A stretch of 64,000 nucleotides of DNA from Aquidulcibacter paucihalophilus (GTDB lineage Bacteria; Pseudomonadota; Alphaproteobacteria; Caulobacterales; Aquidulcibacteraceae), in assembly GCF_002105465.1 (NCBI RefSeq), contig NZ_NCSQ01000058.1, positions 1 to 64,000 on the forward strand. Direction: 5' to 3'. Of this stretch, positions 8,507 through 17,640 are shown piece after piece. The stretch's first letter is position 1, and each line of letters opens with the position of its first letter. Under the pieces are notes generated by a model. The model worked only from the letters and a program-made list of their open reading frames with translations. It ran no database searches and was not told where the DNA came from. Position numbers and translations under genes: made by a program.

Positions 8507-9091
8507 CTATGCTGCGATGGGGTATGCCTTAATCGGCGTAATAATCCAATCCAAACGCTGATCATGGGGTTCCACAGGCATGTACGCAACTTCTTGGGCG
8601 GCAAAAGCCAAGCCTACCGCAAGCACGACACCTTCAGCGCGTAAGGCCTCTAAGGTACGATCATAATGGCCCTGCCCTTGCCCCAAACGATTTCCCAAAC
8701 GATCAAAGCCCAAAAGGGGGACCAGAACCACATCGGGCCGAACCTGTGGCAGATGGGCTTTGGGCTCCATCACGCCCCATGCGCTTTTTTCAAGGTCGCT
8801 TGGATCATCGGGATCGCACAGATGAAACGTCAAACCCGCCCCCTCACCGCCCTTTGGCGGCGTGCGTGGCAAACAAAGTTGTGCGCCTTTAGCAGCCCAA
8901 GCCCGCATCAACGGACGGGGATCAATTTCGGTTTTGAAGGGGATATAGCCGGCAACCAAGCGGTCCTTCACGTCCGCAAGCAAGGCAGAAGCTTGCGTGA
9001 CAAGCCCAGCCCCTGCCTCGAGCTCTTGAGACTGGGCTTTGATACGGGCGGCAATCAAGGCCGATCGAAGTTCAGATTTGACTTCAATCAT
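8507..9091 (-). CDS. fau: 5-formyltetrahydrofolate cyclo-ligase
   Basis: Converts 5-formyl-THF to 5,10-methenyl-THF using ATP. The nucleotide/folate motif is VPLLGFDRLGNRLGQGQGHYDR near residue 130, a clear family signature. The ATG at 9091 gives MIEVKSELRSALIAARI, a normal N-terminus of a 194-residue enzyme. The frame stays open to 9217, but that extension translates the 6S RNA gene and should not be annotated as protein. Its place directly after 6S RNA matches the widespread ssrS-ygfA arrangement. Confidence 0.93.
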   Translation of the reverse strand: MIEVKSELRSALIAARIKAQSQELEAGAGLVTQASALLADVKDRLVAGYIPFKTEIDPRPLMRAWAAKGAQLCLPRTPPKGGEGAGLTFHLCDPDDPSDLEKSAWGVMEPKAHLPQVRPDVVLVPLLGFDRLGNRLGQGQGHYDRTLEALRAEGVVLAVGLAFAAQEVAYMPVEPHDQRLDWIITPIKAYPIAA

Positions 9092-9130
9092 CGCTGCCAA
9101 ACCCATCAAAAGGCCGAGGAAAAAGAAGAA

Positions 9131-9299
9131 GGTTGGTGGATCCGCAAGGACCGTGAGAAGGTAACTCGTCCCCGTGCGACCTGGATAACCAGGTGGGTGC
9201 CAGATGACAGGAACCACGGTTCCAACCAGCGCCAGCTCCCGACGAGTGAGTTAGGTCGGCGGGACGTAGACTTCCCACGCGAACCACAGAACCACCACA
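9131..9299 (-). ncRNA. ssrS: 6S RNA
   Basis: The roughly 170 bases upstream of fau fold on the minus strand into one long interrupted hairpin. Near the base, GTGG-type sequence pairs with CCAC at the 3' end; further in, CGTGGGAAG pairs with CTTCTCACG, ACGTCCC with GGGGACG, and CGACC with GGTCG, leaving a large internal bulge and a capped upper arm. Length, shape and position before the cyclo-ligase gene match 6S RNA, which binds sigma-70 RNA polymerase in stationary phase. A pyrimidine-rich stretch (9117-9130) follows the 3' end. The exact ends are estimated. Confidence 0.8.
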
Positions 9300-9304
9300 G
9301 GCTT

Positions 9305-9332
9305 AGGTATGCCTGATGGAGCTGGCTTGCAA
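9305..9332 (-). promoter_or_regulatory. Putative 6S RNA promoter
   Basis: TTGCAA (9327-9332) and, 16 bases on, ATACCT (9305-9310) sit between the stop codon of the upstream phosphatase gene and the predicted 5' end of 6S RNA. They would place transcription start near 9298, matching the base of the hairpin. Confidence 0.45.
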
Positions 9333-9336
9333 GGGG

Positions 9337-10131
9337 CTAGCTCTTCGCCGCCAACAGGCGTTCATTCATCAAAGACAAGATCTTCTCATTGGCCGCAACG
9401 ATGGAGCCTGTCTCCATAAAGTCGCCGCCATAGATTTCAGCGCAAACCCCACCGGCCTCGCGCACCAGCACTACGCCAGCCGCAATATCCCACAGCTTCA
9501 AATCATGTTCCCAAAACCCATCAAATCGGCCCGCTGCCACCCATGCGAGATCGAGCGAGGCGGCCCCAAACCGGCGAATGCCGGCCACGCGCTGGGTGAA
9601 CTGGTGCAATTCCTTGAACATTTGCGCGTGCCCGGGCTTGCCCTGAAACGGGATACCGGTCGCCAGAACGCACTCACTCAAGCTCTTGCGCGCCGCAACC
9701 CGCAACCGCTTGTCATTGTGGAAAGCCCCGCGGCCGGTTTCGGCCCAATAGAGGTCATCGGTAATGGGATTATAGACCACGCCAGCCACCAAGCGGCCTT
9801 CGCGTTCAAGGGCGATGGAGATCGCCAAATGTGGAATGGCGTGGACGAAATTGGTGGTGCCATCAATTGGGTCGACAATCCAGCGATTGGTCTTGTCGGT
9901 GCCCTCAACCATGCCGCGCTCTTCGCCCAGAAAGCCATAGCCAGGGCGCGCCTTGCTCAGCTCTTCAAACAGGATTTTTTCGGTCTTGAGGTCAGCAGCG
10001 GTAACAAAATCGGAAGGGCCCTTTTTTGCCAATTGCAGGTTTTCAACTTCACCAAAATCTCGGCTGATGGCTTTGCCAGCTTTGCGGGCGGCGGCGATCA
10101 TAACGGTCAGAAGCGGACTGACGACGCTCAT
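9337..10131 (-). CDS. suhB: Inositol monophosphatase family protein (SuhB-like)
   Basis: A 264-residue Mg-dependent phosphatase of the IMPase superfamily. The metal ligands are visible: FLGEERG near residue 68, WIVDPIDGTTNFVH near 84-97, and LKLWDIAAGVVLVREAGG near 213. SuhB-type proteins dephosphorylate inositol-1-phosphate and in some bacteria also act in rRNA antitermination. Whether this copy is SuhB proper or another IMPase (for example a histidinol- or fructose-phosphatase) cannot be decided from sequence alone. The next gene downstream is 6S RNA. Confidence 0.88.
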   Translation of the reverse strand: MSVVSPLLTVMIAAARKAGKAISRDFGEVENLQLAKKGPSDFVTAADLKTEKILFEELSKARPGYGFLGEERGMVEGTDKTNRWIVDPIDGTTNFVHAIPHLAISIALEREGRLVAGVVYNPITDDLYWAETGRGAFHNDKRLRVAARKSLSECVLATGIPFQGKPGHAQMFKELHQFTQRVAGIRRFGAASLDLAWVAAGRFDGFWEHDLKLWDIAAGVVLVREAGGVCAEIYGGDFMETGSIVAANEKILSLMNERLLAAKS

Positions 10132-10238
10132 AGGGGGCTCTCTTCACGATGTTAAACAGCAGTTGTTGAGGGCCCATACCCCATCTGGGCGCGATTGGAT
10201 AGGGGGCGAAGCGGTGGGAAAGCCCCTACAATACCCCG

Positions 10239-10532
10239 TTAAATCAGCGCCTCAATATCGCGCGCGCCATGGATAACATGCTCAATGATCAAGAAATCCT
10301 CAGCCACTCGGTAAAAAATCATGTATTGCCAAAGTGGCACCACCCGAATTCCAGCCATCAGATCTGGCCTTGCCTCCCCACTTTCAGGAAACAAACGAAG
10401 TCGATCAATAACACTTGCAAGCTGCTCTGTGAAAAGCACATCACGCCCTGGACGAACTTGCCAAAGCTGATCTTGGATGGCGCTTAGTTCTTCGATCGCC
10501 ACTTCAGAAAGCTGAAAATCAAGCCGTGTCAT
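10239..10532 (-). CDS. ParE/RelE-type toxin
   Basis: A 97-residue protein with the RelE/ParE fold signature: an N-terminal strand-helix (MTRLDFQLSEVAIEELSAI), a middle helix ending FPESGEARPDL, and the C-terminal VVPLWQYMIFYRVAEDFLIIEHVIHGARDIEALI. The pattern R-x(n)-YMIFYRV...I-x-HG-ARD is typical of ParE-type gyrase-targeting toxins. The frame is open to 10562, but the ATG at 10532 begins at the conserved strand and overlaps the antitoxin end by 14 bases, the usual translational coupling. Confidence 0.88.
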   Translation of the reverse strand: MTRLDFQLSEVAIEELSAIQDQLWQVRPGRDVLFTEQLASVIDRLRLFPESGEARPDLMAGIRVVPLWQYMIFYRVAEDFLIIEHVIHGARDIEALI

Positions 10533-10815
10533 GTGCGGCAAGATCAACATTACGCTTCGCAATGCGACCTTTAAGGCCCTTCATGGCGGTTTCACCGTCA
10601 ACTTTGGGACTATCGACACCTCTTTGAATTTCGGCCTTGAGCACTTCAAGCTGCTCAGCGCGGCTAAGCGCATTCACATGCCGATTTGCTTCATGTTCTT
10701 CCAACAAACGAAGACCTGCGCGCACCACTTCACTAGCACTGGCATAGCGCGCGCTTGCCAATTGCTCTTGGATAAAGGCGTCGAAGTGGGGCCCGAGGGA
10801 ATAGCTGGATGACAT
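10519..10815 (-). CDS. ParD-type antitoxin
   Basis: A 98-residue CopG/ParD-like antitoxin preceding the toxin gene. The N-terminal ribbon-helix-helix reads YSLGPHFDAFIQEQLASARYASASEVVRAGLRLLEE, a canonical ParD pattern; the charged C-terminal half would wrap the toxin. The upstream ATG at 10827 is in frame, but MSSSYSLG at 10815 is the more usual start. The pair is probably autoregulated through the palindrome at 10844-10858. Confidence 0.88.
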   Translation of the reverse strand: MSSSYSLGPHFDAFIQEQLASARYASASEVVRAGLRLLEEHEANRHVNALSRAEQLEVLKAEIQRGVDSPKVDGETAMKGLKGRIAKRNVDLAAHDTA

Positions 10816-10843
10816 ATCGCGCTCCAAATACTAAGCTTTAAAG

Positions 10844-10858
10844 TATCAAAATTTGATA
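10844..10858. promoter_or_regulatory. Palindromic operator of the ParDE pair
   Basis: tatcaaa-a-tttgata is a perfect 7-1-7 inverted repeat in an AT-rich stretch about 30 bases upstream of the antitoxin start. Its position fits binding by the ribbon-helix-helix antitoxin or toxin-antitoxin complex to repress the operon. Confidence 0.6.
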
Positions 10859-10912
10859 GTTTGGCAAATGGATTTCAAAGGCTAACTTTATGGCGACCTG
10901 AAGCTGCGTCAG

Positions 10913-12058
10913 CTAGCCCGCCCGTGACATCACTCCGCCCGCCGTGGGCCTATCCACCCCCGTTGTACCCGGAAAACTCAACGGCAGACCGCGCGCGGAG
11001 CGGACGGCGAGGAGGGCGAAGCATTCGGCTTCAATCGCATCGCCACGAAGGCCAATTGTGTCGGCATCTAAGACTTGAACGCCACAGCGGGCGGCAATTT
11101 CAGCCATCAGCACCGGGTTCTTACGCCCCCCCCCTGCCACCACCAAGCGCTTGGGCCGTGTGGGCAATAGGCGCAACCCAAGGTCCAGACTGGCCGCCAC
11201 CAAGGCCGTCAAGGTCGCAGCCCCATCTTCCAGCGATAGGCCGCGCACAAGGCCTGCATCAAAATCATAGCGGTCAAGCGATTTGGGGTAAGGCGCGTCA
11301 AACCAAGGATTGTCCAAAATCTCCAACAGGCGGCCCTCATGGACGCGGCCCGAGGCAGCCAAGCGACCATCCTTGTCATAAACGCCCTGGCCATGGGCCT
11401 CGACCCATTCATTCAACGGGCCATTGGCGGGGCCGGTGTCAAAGGCGGCCAAACTATCCCCGCCGTCCCACCACGTGATATTGGCCACACCGCCCAGATT
11501 GAGAATGGATGTATCCCCTCCCAAACCAGCATGGCGTAGGATGGCGGTGTGGTAGATAGGGGCGAGGGGTGCCCCCTGCCCGCCCGAGGCGACATCATGA
11601 CTGCGAAAATCCCAGACGGTATCCATCCCCGTCAACTCAGCAAGCTTTGCCCCATCCAGCAATTGCCGTGTCCGGCCGCCTCCCCCAATTTGCGGGCGAT
11701 GCAAAACGGTGAGCCCATGGCCCCCAACAAAAGCAATGTCTTCAGGCCGCATCTTGGCTTTTTCCACGAGTTTCAAGACCGCGCCCGCATAAATGCGTGT
11801 GATCAAGTCTTCGGCCTCGGCGAATATCAAAGGCTCTGGCCCCTGAAAGTCCCACGCGCGGGCTTGGGTGATGGCCTCGGCCAACAGCGTGCGATCGGCG
11901 TCGGAATAGGCAAACAACTCAAACGGCCCAAACTCTGCCACGCTGACCCCATCGGTACGGATCAACGCGGTATCGACAAAGCCATCCAGCGCGGTGCCCG
12001 TCATCAGGCCAATGGACCAGACAGATTGTTCTGGACCTGAATTTTGCTGACTCTGCAT
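10913..12058 (-). CDS. anmK: Anhydro-N-acetylmuramic acid kinase
   Basis: Phosphorylates and opens 1,6-anhydro-MurNAc from recycled peptidoglycan. The ATPase-fold motifs are present: IGLMTGTALDGFVDTALI near the start, GHGLTVLHRP, ILNLGGVANITWW with FDTGPANGPLNEW, and LVVAGGGRKNPVLM. E. coli AnmK has MSGTSLDG in the first loop; here it reads MTGTALDG, a conservative variant common in alphaproteobacteria. The ATG at 12058 has GGAAG eight bases upstream and gives 381 residues; the frame to 12133 lacks such support. Divergent from tyrS. Confidence 0.93.
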   Translation of the reverse strand: MQSQQNSGPEQSVWSIGLMTGTALDGFVDTALIRTDGVSVAEFGPFELFAYSDADRTLLAEAITQARAWDFQGPEPLIFAEAEDLITRIYAGAVLKLVEKAKMRPEDIAFVGGHGLTVLHRPQIGGGGRTRQLLDGAKLAELTGMDTVWDFRSHDVASGGQGAPLAPIYHTAILRHAGLGGDTSILNLGGVANITWWDGGDSLAAFDTGPANGPLNEWVEAHGQGVYDKDGRLAASGRVHEGRLLEILDNPWFDAPYPKSLDRYDFDAGLVRGLSLEDGAATLTALVAASLDLGLRLLPTRPKRLVVAGGGRKNPVLMAEIAARCGVQVLDADTIGLRGDAIEAECFALLAVRSARGLPLSFPGTTGVDRPTAGGVMSRAG

Positions 12059-12150
12059 CTTGTGGGCTTCCGGGCTTTGAACTTTTGGATCAGACCGTGC
12101 TAAACGCGCTTTTCTCTTCCATGCAACCACCAAATCAGAGGATGACGGCC

Positions 12151-13404
12151 ATGACCCATAAATCAGCGTTCGTTCAAACGCTTATGGAGCGCGGCCATTA
12201 TTATCAAGCAACCGATCTGGAAGCTTTGGATGCCGCAGCCCTTGAAAGTGAGCGCGGTGGCCGGGCTTTGACCGGCTATATTGGCTATGATTGTACGGCA
12301 CCCAGCCTGCATGTCGGCAGCTTAACGCAAATCATGTTGATGCGCCGCCTGCAACAATGCGGTGGCAAGCCCATCACCCTAATGGGCGGTGGCACCACGA
12401 AGGTGGGCGATCCGTCTGACAAGAATGAGGCCCGTCCGGTTCTAACCCAAGAGGTGATTGACGCCAATAAGGCTTCGATCCAGACGGTATTTTCGAAATT
12501 CTTGACCTTTGGCGACGGCCCGCGCGATGCCATTATGGTGGACAATGCCCAATGGCTGGATGAGGTCAAATGGCTCGATATGCTGCGCGAAATTGGCAAG
12601 CATTTCACCATCAATAAGATGATTGCACTCGACATCGTCAAACGGCGGCTCGACCAAGAAGTGCCGATCACCTTTCTTGAATTCAACTATATGCTGTTGC
12701 AGGCCTATGATTTCCTCGAGCTCTCGCGGCGTTATGACTGCAATCTGCAAATGGGTGGCTCTGACCAATGGGGCAATATTGTCCAAGGGGTCGAGTTGTG
12801 TCGCCGCGTGGATGAGCGCCACGTTCTGGGCGTCACCCAGCCCTTGTTGATGAATGCGGCTGGGCAGAAGATGGGCAAGACGGCCAATGGTGCGGTCTGG
12901 CTGAATGCCGACATGCTCTCGCCCTTCGATTATTGGCAGTATTGGCGCAATGTCGATGACGCCGATGTTGAGCCGCTGATGAAGCGTATGACGGATCTGC
13001 CGTTGGACGAAATCGCCCGCTATGCGGCTTTGGGCGGGTCTGAGATCAATCTGGCCAAGATCGTGCTGGCCACTGAAACCACCGCCATGCTGCATGGCCG
13101 GGGAGCGGCTGAAGCGGCCAAAGCCACAGCGGCAGCGCAGTTTGGTGGTGGCGGGGCCGAGGGCGGCTTGCCATCCATAGACCTATCAGAAGCCCCCACC
13201 TCGCTGGCAGCTTTGTTCGTGGCAGCAGGCCTCGTCGATTCTAATGGCGAGGCCAAGCGCCAAGCCAAAGGCGGTGGCTTGCGGGTCAATGACGCCGTGG
13301 TGCAAGACGTCACCGGGCCAATCCCTGAGGCACTTCGCGACGGCCAAGAGGTCAAGCTCTCACTCGGCAAGAAGCGGCATTTGATGGTAAAGCTGGCGGG
13401 CTGA
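12151..13404 (+). CDS. tyrS: Tyrosyl-tRNA synthetase
   Basis: Class I aminoacyl-tRNA synthetase that charges tRNA-Tyr. Visible motifs are GYIGYDCTAPSLHVGSL (HIGH-type, HVG), YMLLQAYDFLEL, LQMGGSDQWGNI and KMGKTANGAVWL (KMSKS-type, here KMGKT as in many proteobacteria). An S4 RNA-binding domain closes the protein (GGLRVNDAVV). The start at 12151 (MTHKSAFVQTL) has GAGG at good distance; the frame opens earlier, at 12085, inside the divergent anmK promoter region. About 417 residues, normal length. It converges with glmM. Confidence 0.96.
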   Translation: MTHKSAFVQTLMERGHYYQATDLEALDAAALESERGGRALTGYIGYDCTAPSLHVGSLTQIMLMRRLQQCGGKPITLMGGGTTKVGDPSDKNEARPVLTQEVIDANKASIQTVFSKFLTFGDGPRDAIMVDNAQWLDEVKWLDMLREIGKHFTINKMIALDIVKRRLDQEVPITFLEFNYMLLQAYDFLELSRRYDCNLQMGGSDQWGNIVQGVELCRRVDERHVLGVTQPLLMNAAGQKMGKTANGAVWLNADMLSPFDYWQYWRNVDDADVEPLMKRMTDLPLDEIARYAALGGSEINLAKIVLATETTAMLHGRGAAEAAKATAAAQFGGGGAEGGLPSIDLSEAPTSLAALFVAAGLVDSNGEAKRQAKGGGLRVNDAVVQDVTGPIPEALRDGQEVKLSLGKKRHLMVKLAG

Positions 13405-13417
13405 GCGATCAGCCCGC
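13396..13417. terminator. Shared hairpin at convergent tyrS/glmM stops
   Basis: A perfect 9-bp stem, gcgggctga (13396-13404) with tcagcccgc (13409-13417), closes loop gcga. Each arm contains one of the two TGA stop codons, because both genes end with the same codons for Ala-Gly-stop. No clear U tract follows on either side, so termination strength is uncertain; it could also protect both 3' ends. Confidence 0.5.
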
Positions 13418-14764
13418 TAAACGGCGGCTTTGCAGGGTAGAGGCCAATTCGTCGACCAAGTGGGTGATCTTCTTCAGATCATCTCCTTCAGCCATGAGGC
13501 GCACCAAGGGCTCTGTGCCCGAAGTGCGTACCACCAAGCGGCCACCAGACGCCGTCAAAGCGTCTTCAGCCTTTTTGACATGGGCCTGCAAGTCAGGGTC
13601 TGCCAAAGGTGACGATCCACTATAGCGGATATTTTTTAAGACCTGTGGCGATGGGGTGAAAACCGATAAGGTCTCGCTCGCCGACTTATCATGCGTCACC
13701 ATCGAGGACAGAACGCGGAGAGCCGAAACCAGACCATCGCCGGTGGTTGCATAGTCCAATAGGACGATATGGCCGGATTGTTCGCCGCCAAGGTTACACT
13801 CATCCGCCCGCATCCGCGCTACGACATGGCGATCACCCACGCCAGTCCGGATCAGCTGGGAGCCTTGGTCTGCCAGATAGCGCTCTAGGCCCAGATTGGA
13901 CATGACCGTCGTCACCACACCAGACCCCCGCAGACTCTTGTCTGCAATCATGTCGCGGGCGATTGCCGCGATAATCTGGTCGCCATCAATCTCACGACCC
14001 TTCTCGTCGATAATGATAATCCGGTCGGCATCGCCATCCAAAGCAATGCCAATATCGGCGCGCCGTTCCAGCACGGTCTGCTTAAGAAGGCGCGTATCGG
14101 TGGACCCACAACCAGCATTGATATTGCTGCCATTGGGATTGACGCCGATTTCAACAACTTCAGCACCCAATTCATATAAGGCCCAGGGTGCCGTTTTATA
14201 GGCAGCACCATTGGCGCAATCCACGACAACACGGAGTCCCTCAAGGCTCATGCCACGCGGGAAAGCCCCCTTGGCAAACTCAACATACCGACCACGGCTA
14301 TCCTCAAAGCTTTTGACCAAGCCAATTTCATGGGGGGCAGCGCGCACGATCCGATCGGGCTCGTCCAACAGCTTTTCAATTTCCTGCTCTTGCGCGTCGC
14401 TCAGCTTAAAGCCATCGGCACCAAACAGCTTAATGCCATTGTCAGCAAAGCCATTGTGAGAGGCTGAAATCATCACGCCAAGGTCGGCACGCAACGAACG
14501 AGTCAACAGGCCAATTGCAGGGGTTGGGATAGGGCCTAGGATCTTCACGTCCATCCCGACCGCAGCAAAACCCGCAACCAGTGCAAATTCAACCAAATAG
14601 CCCGAGCGACGCGTATCTTTACCGATAATGACATTGTGGCGATGCTCGCCCTTTTTGAACACAGTGCCGGCCGCCATGCCGAGGGTCATGGCCACTTCGG
14701 CTGTCATCGGCCATTTGTTGGTTTCACCGCGAATGCCATCGGTCCCAAAATAGCGACGAGCCAT
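13409..14764 (-). CDS. glmM: Phosphoglucosamine mutase
   Basis: Interconverts glucosamine-6-phosphate and glucosamine-1-phosphate on the way to UDP-GlcNAc for peptidoglycan and lipopolysaccharide. The phosphoserine loop [19 protein letters not shown] lies near residue 97, the metal-binding loop [11 protein letters not shown] near 245 and the sugar-binding [15 protein letters not shown] near 415. The 451-residue length is normal. The N-terminal [14 protein letters not shown] is diagnostic of GlmM. It fits the local cluster of cell-envelope genes. Confidence 0.97.
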   Translation of the reverse strand: MARRYFGTDGIRGETNKWPMTAEVAMTLGMAAGTVFKKGEHRHNVIIGKDTRRSGYLVEFALVAGFAAVGMDVKILGPIPTPAIGLLTRSLRADLGVMISASHNGFADNGIKLFGADGFKLSDAQEQEIEKLLDEPDRIVRAAPHEIGLVKSFEDSRGRYVEFAKGAFPRGMSLEGLRVVVDCANGAAYKTAPWALYELGAEVVEIGVNPNGSNINAGCGSTDTRLLKQTVLERRADIGIALDGDADRIIIIDEKGREIDGDQIIAAIARDMIADKSLRGSGVVTTVMSNLGLERYLADQGSQLIRTGVGDRHVVARMRADECNLGGEQSGHIVLLDYATTGDGLVSALRVLSSMVTHDKSASETLSVFTPSPQVLKNIRYSGSSPLADPDLQAHVKKAEDALTASGGRLVVRTSGTEPLVRLMAEGDDLKKITHLVDELASTLQSRRLAG

Positions 14765-14868
14765 CGTGTACTTCCTCTTATGTCAGTCTAAAGGCTAGGG
14801 GTATAAGGTTAAGTTTGGATGTTAGCGTGCCACCCTCACACAGGTTCGCCAAGCGAAATGTTCGGCGT

Positions 14869-15783
14869 TTATGCCCCGGCCGCAGGTAACAGCTCGGCGG
14901 CCAGAGGTGCGAAATTCCACCGCCAAGCCGTTTCATCCGCCAAAAGTGCACGAACCAATGCCACGTTCATCTCATGGCCCGAACGCTCTGCCACATAGCG
15001 GCCCTTGATCGGCGCGCCAGCCAAAGCCAGATCACCAACCGCATCCAGGGCCTTATGGCGCACAAATTCATCGGCAAAGCGCAAGCCTTCTTGATTGACG
15101 ATTGTATCGCCATCAATCACGACCGCATTCTCGAGAGAACCACCGAGGGCTAAGCCCTTGGCCTGCATTGCCTCAACCTGATGCATAAAACCAAAGGTGC
15201 GCGCAGCACCCAACTCATTGGCAAAGCTTTGTGGGGTGCAGTCAAACACCACCCGCTGGCGGCCAATGGCGCGCGTGGTGAATTCAACCGTGACGTCCAA
15301 TTCAAACCCATCAAAAGGTTCGAGGCGCGCAAGTTTGTCACCCAAGCGAACTTCCACAGGCTTTACAACTTCTAGCATGCGACGCGGCGCCCCCAAGGCA
15401 CGCGTCCCAGTCATCTCAATCATCTCGATGAAGGGTTCCGACGAACCATCAAGGATGGGCACTTCAGGGCCATCAATTTCGACAATGGCATTGTCGATGC
15501 CCATGCCAAACAGCGCGGCCATCAAATGCTCAACCGTGGCAACGGATACACCCGCCGAATTGGCCAAGGTGGTGCCTAATTCGGTTGTGGTAACCTTATC
15601 GACCAAAGCAGCAATGCGGCGCGCAAATTCAGGTGCATCCAAGCGCACAAACACAATACCATGGTCAACGCCGGCAGGCTTCAACGTCACTCGGACAGGC
15701 TTTCCCGTATGCAAACCAACGCCCACGCAGGACGCATGGCCCGCGAGCGTATGTTGGAGGGCTGTCACAGTTTGGTATTGCAC
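14869..15783 (-). CDS. lpxC: UDP-3-O-acyl-N-acetylglucosamine deacetylase
   Basis: Zinc enzyme for the committed step of lipid A synthesis. Zinc ligands are visible in VEHLMAALFGMGIDNA (His near residue 84) and FVRHKALDAVGDLAL (His and Asp near 240), with the catalytic histidine in RSGHEMN near 268. The start appears to be GTG at 15783 (MQYQTVTALQ) with AAGG upstream. Downstream of ftsZ as usual in alphaproteobacteria; a strong hairpin between the two genes may separate their expression. Confidence 0.96.
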   Translation of the reverse strand: MQYQTVTALQHTLAGHASCVGVGLHTGKPVRVTLKPAGVDHGIVFVRLDAPEFARRIAALVDKVTTTELGTTLANSAGVSVATVEHLMAALFGMGIDNAIVEIDGPEVPILDGSSEPFIEMIEMTGTRALGAPRRMLEVVKPVEVRLGDKLARLEPFDGFELDVTVEFTTRAIGRQRVVFDCTPQSFANELGAARTFGFMHQVEAMQAKGLALGGSLENAVVIDGDTIVNQEGLRFADEFVRHKALDAVGDLALAGAPIKGRYVAERSGHEMNVALVRALLADETAWRWNFAPLAAELLPAAGA

Positions 15784-15912
15784 GCGCTACGGACCTTCAT
15801 CTCAATTTAAACGTCTTGCCCCAAGGGACACCTGTCTGCGCTTCCTCTTTGCCGCAGACGCTGTCACCTGACAAACCAAACAATATTTCGATATGTGACA
15901 ATAGAACGTGAA

Positions 15913-15940
15913 CGCCGCCGCACATTTCTGTACGGCGGCG
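15913..15940 (-). terminator. Hairpin between ftsZ and lpxC
   Basis: On the minus strand a 12-bp stem (15929-15940 with 15913-15924, one G-U pair) is capped by a GAAA tetraloop, 34 bases after the ftsZ stop. The U tract is weak (TTCACGTT), so it may be a partial terminator or an mRNA-stabilising structure that uncouples ftsZ from lpxC levels. Confidence 0.55.
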
Positions 15941-15973
15941 CTTTTCTTGGTAAACTCTCGAAAAAAGAGGGCG

Positions 15974-17602
15974 TTAGTTGGCTTGCTTGCGCAGGAAGGT
16001 TGGGATTTCGATCTCGTCGTCAAACTCATCGCCAAATAAGGGCTGCGTTTGTGTGATCGATTTTGCGCTGGGCTCAGCACGCTCTTCCCATTGTTCCTCA
16101 CGGGCGGCGGGTTTTGGACGCCCGAAGATATTGAAACCGTTGAAGCCAGAGCTACGCTGTTGGCGTGGCTCTTCTTGGTATTGAGGCGCTGCAGAACGAG
16201 CCTGATAGCTTGGCTGTTCAGGGCGCTGCTGCGCAGCTGCCCCATGCATTGGTGGGCGCGGTTGAGCGGCCTGATAGATAGGACGCGCCTGTTGAGCGGC
16301 AGCTGCGGCGTAGTTTGGCTGCGCTTGAGGTGCAGACGGCTGGAAGTCTTGGCGTGGAGCCATTGGCTCTGCTGCAGCTTGAGGCTGCTGGAACAAAGGT
16401 TGCTGCACAGGTTGAGGTGCAGGCTGTTGCATCACGGCCTGCGCGGGCTGCTGATAGCTAGGCTCTTGCGCCACTGGAGCGGCTTGCGGCTCTGGCTGAC
16501 GCTGCACGATGGGCTGATGCACCATCGGCTCGCGACCATTATTAACACGCACAACCGTTGGCGCGGGGGCTGCGGGCTGTTGGGCTGGTGCCGCATTGAA
16601 ATAGCCGGTGGCTTGTGGACGGCCTTCGGTCATGGCGGCCGCTTCAATACCGGTTGCGACAACGGACACGCGCATCACGCCTTCCAAAGTCTCGTCGAAA
16701 GTGGAACCAACAATGATATTCGCATCTGGATCCACTTCTTGGCGGATATGATTGGCGGCTTCGTCCAACTCAAACAAGGTCATGTCATAGCCGCCGGTGA
16801 TGTTAATCAACACCCCACGCGCGCCTTTAAGCGACATATCTTCCAACAAAGGATTATTGATCGCTTTGGTGGCAGCCTCCAACGCCCGACGCTCACCAGA
16901 GGCCTCACCGGTGCCCATCATTGCTTTGCCCATTTCGCCCATCACCGAGCGCACGTCAGCAAAGTCGAGATTGATCAGGCCGGGCATAACCATCAGATCG
17001 GTGATCCCACGCACACCTGAATGCAGCACTTGGTCGGCCAATTGGAAGGCTTGATGGAAAGTCGTTTTGTCATTGGCAACGCGGAACAGATTCTGGTTTG
17101 GAATGATAATCAGCGTGTCGACATATTTTTGAAGCTCAGCAATGCCTGCATCGGCCATGCGCATACGGCGCGGCCCTTCGAACTGGAATGGACGGGTCAC
17201 CACGGCGACCGTCAAAATGCCCTGCTCTTTCGCCGTCCGCGCGATCACCGGGGCCGCCCCTGTCCCCGTGCCACCGCCCATGCCAGCTGTGATAAAGACC
17301 ATATTGGCATCGGCCAAATGATCGAGGATTTCACTTTGGCTTTCTTCGGCCGCTGCCATGCCAACTTGTGGCGTCGCGCCTGCACCCAAGCCTTGGGTGG
17401 TGTTCAAACCGATTTGAATGCGACGCTCGGCCTTTGAACGGGCCAAGGCCTGCGCATCGGTGTTTGCAACGACAAACTCCACACCCTGCAAGTCTGCATC
17501 AATCATATTATTGACGGCATTGCCGCCCGCGCCACCAACGCCGAATACGACAATCCGTGGGCTGAGTTCAGTTTGGGTGGGGACGTTTAGGCGGATAGCC
17601 AT
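15974..17602 (-). CDS. ftsZ: Cell division GTPase FtsZ
   Basis: Tubulin homologue that forms the division ring. The GTPase domain (to about residue 320) has [14 protein letters not shown] near 22, the tubulin signature [13 protein letters not shown] near 105 and the T7 loop [13 protein letters not shown] near 207. A long Pro/Gln/Ala-rich disordered linker of about 190 residues follows, then the conserved tail [13 protein letters not shown] that contacts FtsA and other partners. The long linker is typical of Caulobacter relatives; total length is 542. GAGGAG precedes the start. Here ftsZ is separated from ftsA by murB and murI on the other strand, so it must rely on its own promoter, preceded by CtrA-type and GANTC sites. 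Confidence 0.98.
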   Translation of the reverse strand: MAIRLNVPTQTELSPRIVVFGVGGAGGNAVNNMIDADLQGVEFVVANTDAQALARSKAERRIQIGLNTTQGLGAGATPQVGMAAAEESQSEILDHLADANMVFITAGMGGGTGTGAAPVIARTAKEQGILTVAVVTRPFQFEGPRRMRMADAGIAELQKYVDTLIIIPNQNLFRVANDKTTFHQAFQLADQVLHSGVRGITDLMVMPGLINLDFADVRSVMGEMGKAMMGTGEASGERRALEAATKAINNPLLEDMSLKGARGVLINITGGYDMTLFELDEAANHIRQEVDPDANIIVGSTFDETLEGVMRVSVVATGIEAAAMTEGRPQATGYFNAAPAQQPAAPAPTVVRVNNGREPMVHQPIVQRQPEPQAAPVAQEPSYQQPAQAVMQQPAPQPVQQPLFQQPQAAAEPMAPRQDFQPSAPQAQPNYAAAAAQQARPIYQAAQPRPPMHGAAAQQRPEQPSYQARSAAPQYQEEPRQQRSSGFNGFNIFGRPKPAAREEQWEERAEPSAKSITQTQPLFGDEFDDEIEIPTFLRKQAN

Positions 17603-17640
17603 TCTAGGCTCCTCGAAGGCTTCGTGCGGGATTGGTGAAA

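Noticed and set aside
9092-9217. N-terminal extension of the fau reading frame
   Set aside because: It translates the 3' half of the predicted 6S RNA; the normal enzyme start is the ATG at 9091.
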